This document shows, in pieces, positions 36,991 through 44,283 of a stretch of 64,000 nt of DNA (the stretch's first letter is position 1; the number at the start of each line of letters is the position of its first letter). Location: positions 124,001-188,000 of the forward strand of contig CAWEZX010000004.1 of the NCBI GenBank assembly GCA_963813555.1, written 5' to 3'. The position numbers and the translations under genes were made by a program. The notes under the pieces are model-generated. The model saw only the letters and a list, made by a program, of their open reading frames with translations. It was not told the DNA's origin and did no database searches. Source of the DNA: Roseiarcus sp963813555 (GTDB lineage: Bacteria; Pseudomonadota; Alphaproteobacteria; Rhizobiales; Beijerinckiaceae).

Positions 36991-37824
36991 ATGACCGCTG
37001 ACGGTGAAAGTGCGATCGACAGGACGGCCGGATTCCTGCGCAACGAATACGATATCAACGGCATTCGAACTGTTGTGCTGTCGATGGGCAGCGGACCGGA
37101 ACTGGTCTTCTTTCACGGCACCGGAACATTTCCCGGCTTCGACGTCGCGCGAGGCTGGGCCACGCGGCACAAAGTGATCATTCCCTACCATCCCGGTTTC
37201 GGAGATTCCGGCGACGCGGCCGCACTCGACGCGATCGACGATTACGTCCTCTTTTACATGGATCTGTTCGACCGGATGGGGTTGTACGCCTTCGACCTGG
37301 CCGGCCACTCCCTCGGCGGATGGCTGGCCGCGGAATTCGCGGTGCGCCAGCCACAACGGCTGCGCCGCGTTGTGCTCGTCGCGCCCGCCGGCCTTGTGGT
37401 CGAAGAGGCGCCGGCGCCCGGCCTGTTCGACATCGTGCCGCAGGAGCTGCCGGCCTATCTTGCGCACGATCCGGCCGCGGCGCTGCGCTATTTTCCGAGC
37501 GCTCCGGATCCTGCCTTCGACGCCCGGCTGGGCCGTGAAGTCACCAGTTTCGCCAAGCTGATCCAAGCTCACCCGCAGGGCAATCCGAAGTTGGCATACT
37601 GGTTGCATCGCGTTACTCCGCCGACGCTGGTGCTGTGGGGCACCGAGGACCGGCTGCGGCCGACCGCGCAGGCTCATGCATGGATGGCCCGACTTCCAAA
37701 TGCGACTCTCAAGCTCGTCCCCGCGACCGGGCACTTGGTGTTCGAGGAAACGCCGGCAGCGGGTCGCATCCTGAGCGATTTTCTCGCCGGCGATGCCGGT
37801 TTCCCACCCAGAGGAGAACACCGG
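36991..37824 (+). CDS. Alpha/beta hydrolase
   Basis: A hydrolase with oxyanion region FFHGTGTFPGF, nucleophile Ser107 in GHSLGG, Asp220 in WGTEDRLRP and His248 in ATGHLVFEE, a complete catalytic triad. It resembles meta-cleavage product hydrolases and related C-C hydrolases or esterases. The frame runs without a stop into the following cupin, and the next frame has a TGA at 37826 overlapping the cupin ATG, so the natural end was probably there and a small indel near the 3' end has joined the frames. The gene lies in the catabolic cluster. Confidence 0.8.
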
Positions 37825-38269
37825 ATGAGCCCCATGACTGCAGGCGTCACCGCGGCCGACGAGGGATACGACAAGGTCGTCTGGAGCATCCTCGGCCAGA
37901 CCTACACGCTCAAGCAGCAGACGCCGGAACTCGATGGCGTGGCACGCGGTGTTTCCCGACGGGACCTTCGTGCCGCCGCATGTTCACCCGACCCAAGACG
38001 AATACATCTACGTGCTGAGCGGCCGGTACGATCTCTGGCTGGACGGCAAGGATCTGGTCACGAAGCCCGGCGACCTGATGCGGCTGCCCCGTGGCGTTCC
38101 ACACGGCATCTTCAACAAGTCCGGCGAGACGTCCACGAGCCTGTTCTGGGTCACGCCGACGCGGTCGCTGCGAGCGCTGTTCGACCGCATCCATCAGGTC
38201 CCGGATCCGGCCGAGGTGGTTCGCATCGCCGCGGAAAACGAAGTCGATTTCCTGCCGCCGCCAGCCTGA
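37825..38269 (+). pseudogene. Cupin-domain protein, frameshifted
   Basis: ATG at 37825 has GAGGAG upstream and starts MSPMTAGVTAADEGYD. After about 37 codons (near 37,936) the frame must change to give the cupin barrel: FPDGTFVPPHVHPTQDEYIY with metal-binding histidines and glutamate, and GVPHGIFNKSGETSTSLF with the last histidine, then a tail to 38269. It is a small single-cupin enzyme or sensor typical of aromatic catabolic clusters. One net single-base change breaks it. Confidence 0.75.
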
Positions 38270-38310
38270 CTTTCCGCTCCCCCAACTCCCAACGCTGACA
38301 AGAGGTCACT

Positions 38311-39582
38311 ATGAACTGGACATCCCTTCCCGAAGCCGACCGCGCCCGTGTCGGAAGCTATCAAAAAGGAATGCTGGCGCTCGCCTTCGTCTGCGAAATG
38401 TTTCTCGCGGCCGACTGGTACGCCTTCGCGGCCGTCATTCCCTTCATCTCCAAGACATTGAACCTGGACCCCGGGCAGGCGGGCCTCGCCCAGGGCATCT
38501 TCGCCGTCACTGTCGGCATCGGCATGGTGGCGTGGGCGCCGATCAGCCGTAACATGTCCGCGCGCAACCTTTTGCTCATCGGCCTCGTGGGTACGGGCGG
38601 CGGAATGGTTTTGCAGGTCTTCGTTCAGAGCTACCTCCAGCTCCTCGCGCTTCGCCTCATCATCGGCTTCTTTGACGCCGCCATATTCATCGGCAACATG
38701 AAGCTTATCTTTGGCTGGTTCCCGCAATCGCGCCGCGGCGCGGTGGTCGGCGCGATTCTCGCGGCCTACAGCCTCGCGATCACGATGGATTTCGCGCTCG
38801 GCATTCCGCTGACGCTCGCTACCAGCTGGCGCACGTTCTTTGCGGTTTTGGCCGCCGGCACCCTGATCTTGGCGTTGCTCAACCTCCTCTTCGCAAAGGC
38901 CGGTCCGGCCGAAATCGGCTATGCAGGCTTTGTATGGGACAACGAGCCCGTGACCAGGCATTTGCCGGTCAGCGAGATCTTCAAGTCGAAATGGATCGTG
39001 GTCGGCGGTTTGGGCATCGCCGCCTGCACATTCGCGCTCTCCGGCACCGCCAGCTGGGTGGTTCCCGCCTTCATCACGGTGCAGCACATGCCGCCCGCCT
39101 CCGGCGCCATCATCGGCGCGGTGATGGGATTGTCGCAGGTAGTTTTTCTCATCATCGGCGGCTACATGTCCGACAGCATGGGCAAGCCCTTCATGATCAA
39201 GCTGACCGCGCTCCTCGCGGCGCTGACGGCGGCCATGTTCCTCGCCACGACGATTTATGAATTGAGTTTCGGCGTGCTGGTCCTGTCGGCGGCGCTGAGC
39301 GGGCTTGCGGTGCTGGGCGGCGGCGCCATCTTCTCGCTGATGAGCCAGAAATATCCCGACACGCTCGCGCCGACCGCAATCGGCTATTCCGAGCTGTTCG
39401 GCATCCTCGCGAGCTTCGCCGCGCCATGGTCGATGGGAGCGGTCATCCAGGCCACGGGCGGCTCGTTCTCTGCGGCCTTCTTGCTGTTCCTGGCGGTCGA
39501 GATCTGTTTCTTCATCCTTTTGACGGTGCTGGCGCGCGACACGGTGCCGGCACGATCGACAATCAGCGTCGGCGCGAGATAA
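38311..39582 (+). CDS. MFS transporter
   Basis: A 423-residue major facilitator with twelve hydrophobic helices; the signature between helices 2 and 3 is weak (APISRNMSARNLL), while the mirror region GGYMSDSMGKPFM between helices 8 and 9 fits the family. It has the size of anion:cation or aromatic-acid symporters. As last gene of the monooxygenase cluster it probably imports the substrate or exports a product. The frame is intact. Confidence 0.85.
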   Translation: MNWTSLPEADRARVGSYQKGMLALAFVCEMFLAADWYAFAAVIPFISKTLNLDPGQAGLAQGIFAVTVGIGMVAWAPISRNMSARNLLLIGLVGTGGGMVLQVFVQSYLQLLALRLIIGFFDAAIFIGNMKLIFGWFPQSRRGAVVGAILAAYSLAITMDFALGIPLTLATSWRTFFAVLAAGTLILALLNLLFAKAGPAEIGYAGFVWDNEPVTRHLPVSEIFKSKWIVVGGLGIAACTFALSGTASWVVPAFITVQHMPPASGAIIGAVMGLSQVVFLIIGGYMSDSMGKPFMIKLTALLAALTAAMFLATTIYELSFGVLVLSAALSGLAVLGGGAIFSLMSQKYPDTLAPTAIGYSELFGILASFAAPWSMGAVIQATGGSFSAAFLLFLAVEICFFILLTVLARDTVPARSTISVGAR

Positions 39583-39649
39583 CGCGGGCCAGAGGCTGTC
39601 CGCCAAGAGCGGCCGCCGGCGCTCTCGGCCTATCCTCAGGCGATGCTGG

Positions 39650-39819
39650 AGACGCCGATTGCGCCGGGCCATCCGTTCCTGAAAATCGATGGCGCAGCTG
39701 AGGGCTTCTGTGACGCTCTGGAACTCGACGAGCATGCCGTCGCCGGTGGTTTTGATGATGCGGCCTCGGCACCAGGCGTGGTCAGTTTCACGATAGGGGC
39801 GCATGAAACGGGCGAGCAA
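39650..39819 (-). pseudogene. Class III nucleotidyl cyclase fragment
   Basis: On the minus strand about 55 codons encode GRIIKTTGDGMLVEFQSVTE followed by ALSCAIDFQERMARRN, the strongly conserved core of rhizobial adenylate/guanylate cyclases. Sequence on both sides is unrelated, so only a piece of the catalytic domain survives. A long open frame that continues downstream on this strand is antisense to the MFS gene and is not real. Confidence 0.7.
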
Positions 39820-39956
39820 GGGGAGCCTCAGGCTACCTCAGGGACGTGTGAGGGGCTTGTTGAGTGATCGCGATGCGGATCATCACGGGTGGCTTAAGGT
39901 TTCTTCCAAAGCCGCCTCGGGAGGACGCAACGATAAATCTTATGACTTCGATGATG

Positions 39957-40185
39957 GGTCACGTCCGTCAATGTGGTGTAATTTTCGGGTGTAGCTGAGG
40001 GGGTCATTGGTCAGGCCGCCTTGGGTGTGATCTGCAAGGGCTTGAGGTCGGCGGTCTTTTCGGCCGGCTCTGCGAAGCCCTCGATCTGCATGTAGCGACT
40101 CTGCGTCTGCCAATCGTCGTTCTGCTCCAGGAGAACGGCGCCGACGAGCCGCACTATGGATGGGACCGTCACGTTGACGATTTGT
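39957..40185 (-). mobile_element. IS256-family remnant (C-terminal end)
   Basis: The minus strand encodes RLVGAVLLEQNDDWQTQSRY ending LQITPKAA and a stop, the typical C-terminus of an IS256-type transposase. Downstream of its stop, at 39957-39993, is an IS256-like end sequence (TTACACCACATTGACGG). The element is cut off at its other side by the IS6 copy. It is not the same element as the IS256 at 31.9 kb. Confidence 0.65.
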
Positions 40186-40211
40186 CGATGGTTTTGGGCT
40201 AGTTGGCGGCG

Positions 40212-40925
40212 ATGAGCCAGACGTCAAATTCCTGCTATCGTGGTCATCGCTTTCCCGCTGAGGTCATCGCCCATGCGGTTTGGCTCTATTTCCGTTTCCC
40301 TCTCAGCCTGAGAATGGTCGAAGATCTTCTGGCCGCCCGCGGTATGATCGTCAGCCACGAAACCGTCCGGCGCTGGGTTGAGAAATTCGGCCGAGACTTC
40401 GCCAACGAAGTGCGCCGGCGCGCGCCGCAATTCGGCGACAAGTGGCGTCTCGATGAGGTCGTGGTCGCCATCAATGGCGAAAAGCGCTGGCTTTGGCGCG
40501 CCGTCGATCAGGACGGCTTTGTCCTCGACGCTTTGGTTCAGAGTCGCCGCGACCGAGGCGCCGCCGAACGCCTGCTTCGCAAGCTCGTCCGCAAACAGGC
40601 CCGCGCTCCGCGTGTCTTGGTCACCGATAAGCTCGGTTCTTACGGCGCCGCGCGCACGGACATGGGCATGAAGTTCGAGCATCGCCAGCATAAGGGACTC
40701 AATAATCGAGCCGAAAATTCCCATCAGCCAACGAGGCGGCGAGAGCGGATCATGAAGCGGTTCAAATCGCCGCGGCAACTGCAGCGCTTCATCTCGATCC
40801 ATGATCCCATCGCCAACCTCTTCCACTTTCCCCGCCACGCCCTCTCAGCATCTGACTATCGAGCGCTTCGCGCCGACGCGCTGAACGCGTGGAAGATCAT
40901 TGCCGGCGTCCAGATCGCCGCATAG
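40212..40925 (+). CDS. IS6-family transposase
   Basis: A 237-residue transposase of the IS6/IS26 type. Features are the helix-turn-helix (VSHETVRRWVEKFG) and the DDE catalytic residues in WRLDEVVVAINGEK, VTDKLGSYGAA and NNRAENSHQPTRRRE. Full length and uninterrupted. It lies between the IS256 remnant and an IS630 fragment. IS6 elements move by cointegrate formation and often drive rearrangements of the type seen around it. Terminal repeats were not resolved. Confidence 0.88.
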   Translation: MSQTSNSCYRGHRFPAEVIAHAVWLYFRFPLSLRMVEDLLAARGMIVSHETVRRWVEKFGRDFANEVRRRAPQFGDKWRLDEVVVAINGEKRWLWRAVDQDGFVLDALVQSRRDRGAAERLLRKLVRKQARAPRVLVTDKLGSYGAARTDMGMKFEHRQHKGLNNRAENSHQPTRRRERIMKRFKSPRQLQRFISIHDPIANLFHFPRHALSASDYRALRADALNAWKIIAGVQIAA

Positions 40926-40940
40926 CCCGGGCGCGCCATT

Positions 40941-41291
40941 TCAGCATCGTTGCGAGCTTCGCTCAACAAGTTGACGATGCCGGCTTGAGCAGGCGGTCGC
41001 CACCAACAAAGCTTCCTCCTTGCCGGTGAGCTTGCGTTCCGCTCCGGGGCGCGGCTCTTCGCTCAGGGCGAGGTCCAGGTTGCCTTCGACGAAACGCCGC
41101 TTGGTCCGGTAGACCGTCGACCCGCCGAGCCCGATGCTGATCGCGATGTCCTCATCGCTGACCCCCGCATCTGCGGCCAAAAGGATCTGCGCCCGCTTGA
41201 GCCTCCTTGCCGGGTGCTTGCCCCCGCTCAGCAGCATCTCAAGCTCGTCGCGCTCGGATTGGGTCAACCTGACACGATAGCGTACATTCAT
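40941..41291 (-). pseudogene. IS630-family transposase, N-terminal fragment (element A)
   Basis: The first ~105 codons of an IS630 transposase: a helix-turn-helix region with KRAQILLAADAGVSDEDIA and VYRTKRRFVEGNLDLALSEE. It is roughly 70 percent identical to the transposase at 41,968. The DDE domain is missing; the IS6 insertion lies beyond the break. It is divergent from a winged-helix gene, the same arrangement as in the intact-ended element next door. Confidence 0.85.
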
Positions 41292-41328
41292 CGCAGCCTC
41301 CGCGTTGGAGGTCCAGATGAATCGACAG

Positions 41329-41626
41329 ATGAATCAAATGTCTGGCGAACGCAGACCCGGCTTCACTCAAGCAGGGCCAGTATCTGGCGTTCATCGACGC
41401 CTATGCGCGCGTGCATCGGCGACCGCCCGCCGAAGCCGATATGCAAAGGTATTTCCGCGTAACCCCGCCTTCGGTTCACCAGATGATTCTCACCCTCGAA
41501 CACGCAGGCCTTATTCGACGCCGACCGGGCGTGCCCCGAAGCATCGAGATGCTCGTCCCTCCCGAGGACCTACCCGTCTTGCAAGCTCAAATCCAACCGG
41601 TCAAAACTTCTGTGCCGAGGTACTAG
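41329..41626 (+). pseudogene. LexA-like winged-helix protein of IS630 element A, frameshifted
   Basis: Encodes KQGQYLAFIDAYARVHRRPP, then AEADMQRYFRVTPPSVHQM and GLIRRRPGVPRSIE, a small winged-helix domain of LexA N-terminal type. The upstream codons PGFT are in another frame, so one base is gained or lost near 41,365. It ends in VKTSVPRY at a CTAG that is also the end of the element. Its close relative lies inverted at 41,660. Confidence 0.7.
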
Positions 41627-41659
41627 TTCCATTGCACAGAGGTTTTGACGGTTTCAAGT

Positions 41660-41905
41660 TCAACGGAGGACTGGGAGGTCCTCGGGCTCAACCAGAATCT
41701 CAATGCTGCGCGCGACGCCCGGGGTCCGCCTGATGAGGCCGGCGCGTTCGAGGGTGAGCACCATCTGATGGACGCTGGGTGGCGAGACTTGGAAGTGCCG
41801 CTGCATGTCGGCTTCCGCGGGCGGTTGGCGGAAGATACGGCTGTAGGCGTAGATGAAGGCCAGGTATTGACCTTGCTTATCGGTGAACGGGGGAGCCGGG
41901 GGCAC
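41660..41905 (-). CDS. LexA-like winged-helix protein of IS630 element B
   Basis: An 81-residue protein with FTDKQGQYLAFIYAYSRIF, RQPPAEADMQRHFQVSPPSV and LTLERAGLIRRTPGVARSIE. This is a compact winged helix like the DNA-binding domain of LexA, without a peptidase domain. It lies within the terminal repeats of the IS630 element and is divergent from its transposase, so it may repress or otherwise control transposition. The relative in element A extends about 13 residues further; here a frame change after PVLR removes that tail. Confidence 0.7.
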   Translation of the reverse strand: MPPAPPFTDKQGQYLAFIYAYSRIFRQPPAEADMQRHFQVSPPSVHQMVLTLERAGLIRRTPGVARSIEILVEPEDLPVLR

Positions 41906-41967
41906 GTGTCAAACAATTGATTCAGAGCCTGATTCGTCTGGGCCTCGCGATTCGCGAGGAGACCCGG

Positions 41968-43091
41968 ATGAACATACGCTACCATGTCGAACTGAGCGAA
42001 GCCGAGCGATGTGAACTCACCGCGCTGGTGGGCAGCGGCAAGCATTACGCCCGCAAGCTCAAACGAGCCCAAATTCTGCTCGCCGCCGACAGCGGGCTCA
42101 GTGACGACGATATAGCCGCTGCTGTGGCTGTCGGCGGCTCGACCGTTTACAGGACCAAGCGCCGCTTCGTTGAAGGCAATCTCGAAGCCGCCCTGAACGA
42201 GGAGCCGCGGGCAGGCGCCGATCGTAAGCTGACCAGCAACGAAGAAGCCCTCCTCATCGCCACCGCATGTTCGAGCCCGCCCGAAGGTCGCGCCCGCTGG
42301 ACGCTGGAGCTGCTGGCTGGCGCGATGGTCAAGCTGACCGACCATGACAGTCTGTCGCGTGAAACCGTCCGCCGACGCTTGGCCGAGAACCATCTCAAGC
42401 CTTGGCAGAAGGACATGTGGTGCATCCCAAGGTCGACGCCGAGTACGTCGCCCGCATGGAGGATGTGCTCGACCTCTATGCCGAGCAGCCTGACCCGAAG
42501 CGGCCGGTGGTCTGCTTCGACGAAAGCCCCACCCAGCTCATCGGCGAAGCGCGCCAGCCAATTCCAGCCGCACCGGGACGGCTCGAGCGCTTCGACTACG
42601 AGTATCGCCGCAACGGCGCCGTCAATCTCTTCGTCTTCCTCGATGCCCATCGCTCTTGGCGCAGGGTCAAGGTCACCAATCATCGCACCGCTGACGACTT
42701 CGCCCTTTGCATGCGCGAGCTCGTCGATGTCGACTTCCCAGAGGCCGAGCGCATCCGAGTCGTCCTCGACAACCTCTCCACCCACACCGCCGCCGCTCTC
42801 TACGCCGCATTCCCACCGGCCGAAGCGCGCCGCGTGCTCAGGCGGCTTGAGTTCCACTACACGCCCAAGCACGCCAGCTGGCTCAACATGGTTGAGATCG
42901 AGATCGGCGTGCTCAAAGGCCAATGTCTCGATCGCCGCATCGAAAGCTGCGACCGGCTCGTTGCCGGGATCGACGCATGGCAGTCCCAGCGAAACCAAAG
43001 CGGCGCTCGAATCAACTGGATGTTCTCCACCGACAAGGCCAGAACCAAAATGGCGCGCGCCTATCCCGATCCCTCGCTCAAAGAGTTGTAA
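41968..43091 (+). pseudogene. IS630-family transposase (element B), frameshifted
   Basis: N-terminal helix-turn-helix region as in element A, then RETVRRRLAENHLKPWQKDM. Near 42,423 a CCC where the frame needs CCCC shifts the reading. The DDE domain continues in the next frame: VVCFDESPTQLI, VVLDNLSTHTAAALY and FHYTPKHASWLNMVE. No slippery heptamer lies at the break, so this is either a one-base loss in a homopolymer or a sequencing error. Otherwise it is full length. Confidence 0.82.
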
Positions 43092-43166
43092 TCACTGTGC
43101 AGGAGAACTAGGAACGTGTCCGAGTAGTCGTGGCAATTTCGGGACGAATTTGATTCCCTTTGAGGC

Positions 43167-43524
43167 ATGAGCAGACATTTTCGTCCTTGGACAATTGATC
43201 AGACACGACTCTTGCCGGCGGCGGTCGTCGATTATGTGCCCGCGGACCATCTGGCGCAGTTCGTCGTGGCTTCGGCGCGCGAGCACCTGGATCTGTCGGA
43301 GATCGTCGCAAGCTACAAAAGCGGGCTTGGTCAGCCGCCATTCGATCCGCGCATGATGACCGCCCTGCTGCTCTATGCCTATTGCTCTGGTCTTTATTCC
43401 TTGCGGAGGATCGCGAAGGCATGCGCCGAGCGGGTCGATTTCATGATGATCGTGGCGCACGACGCGCCAGATTTTCGCACGATCGCCGACTTCAGGAAGC
43501 GTCATCTGGCGGCGCTGGGGAGGT
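43167..43524 (+). pseudogene. IS1182-family transposase, N-terminal fragment
   Basis: Starts MSRHFRPWTIDQTRLLPAAV and continues through FDPRMMTALLLYAYCSGLYS and APDFRTIADFRKRHLAAL, the DUF772 N-terminal domain of IS1182/IS5-like transposases. After about 118 codons it changes abruptly into groEL sequence at about 43,525. The catalytic domain is absent. Confidence 0.8.
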
Positions 43525-44078
43525 TCCGACTATGACAAGGAGAAGCTGCAGGAGCGGCTGGCCAAGCTCGCGGGCGGCATCGCGGTCATCCGTGTCGGCG
43601 GTTCGACCGAGGTCGAGGTCAAGGAGAAGAAGGACCGCGTCGACGACGCGATGCACGCGACCAAGGCGGCCGTCGAGGAAGGCATCGTGCCCGGTGGTGG
43701 CGTGGCGCTGTTGCGCGCCAAGGCGGCGATTGGCAAGCTCAGCGGCGACACCAGGCCGGTATCAACATCGTGCTCAGAGCGCTCGAAGCGCCGATCCGCC
43801 AGATCGCCGAGAATTCGGGCGTGGAGGGTTCGATCGTCGTCGGCAAGGTCCTCGAGAATAAGTCACAGACTTATGGCTTCGACGCCCAAACCGAGCAATA
43901 TGTCGACATGCTGAGCGCCGGCATTGTCGACCCGGCAAAGGTCGTGCGGGTTGCACTGCAAGACGCTGCTTCGATCGCTGGTCTCATGATCACGACCGAA
44001 GCCATGGTCGCCGAGACGCCGAAGAAGAAGGAGGCCACGGCCATGCCAGGTGGCGGCATGGGTGGCATGGACTATTGA
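43525..44078 (+). pseudogene. groL: groEL 3' fragment
   Basis: The last ~180 codons of chaperonin GroEL: DYDKEKLQERLAKLAGGIAV, VGGSTEVEVKEKKDRVDDA, EEGIVPGGGVALL, then after a small deletion or frame change near 43,755, LRALEAPIRQIAENSGVEG and the C-terminal tail ending MPGGGMGGMDY. The apical and most of the equatorial domain are missing, and the upstream neighbour is a truncated transposase. It is a captured duplicate; a complete groESL operon must exist elsewhere. Confidence 0.88.
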
Positions 44079-44098
44079 TCATCTGAATGGACGATCGC

Positions 44099-44121
44099 GG
44101 GGCCGCCATGCCTGCGGCCCC
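44099..44121 (+). terminator. Hairpin after the groEL fragment
   Basis: GGGGCCGC, a seven-base loop CATGCCT, and GCGGCCCC form an eight-pair GC stem 21 bases after the groEL stop. Only a weak T-rich tract follows. It was probably copied together with the groEL 3' end. Confidence 0.55.
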
Positions 44122-44283
44122 GGGCGAGAATTAGGTTTCGTTTGGATCAGTCAGTGAGGCCGATCGACGGCGATTGTTATGAATCAGGTTGACCCTCAGG
44201 CGACATCATAAGTCAACCAAATCAGGGTTTGGCAGCGTGACCCCTCGCCGCTCGGCGTCGAAATCCCGCGCCGATTGGTAACG

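Larger units (their letters stand above)
41623..43112. mobile_element. IS630-family element B carrying an accessory winged-helix gene
   Basis: Ends are CTAGTTC-N3-TGCACAG at 41623-41639 and its inverted partner CTGTGCAGGAGAACTAG at 43096-43112. Both start at CTAG, the known IS630 target whose TA is duplicated. Inside are a minus-strand winged-helix gene and a divergent plus-strand transposase. The left CTAG is shared with the end of element A, so B inserted precisely at the tip of its relative. Confidence 0.7.

Noticed and set aside
38194..39819. 541-codon minus-strand frame
   Set aside because: Only its first ~55 codons (cyclase fragment) are meaningful; the remainder is antisense to the MFS gene.
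42402..43091. Separate downstream transposase ORF as an independent gene in IS630 element B
   Set aside because: It is the DDE half of the same transposase, separated by a one-base loss in a C run; no slippery site is present.
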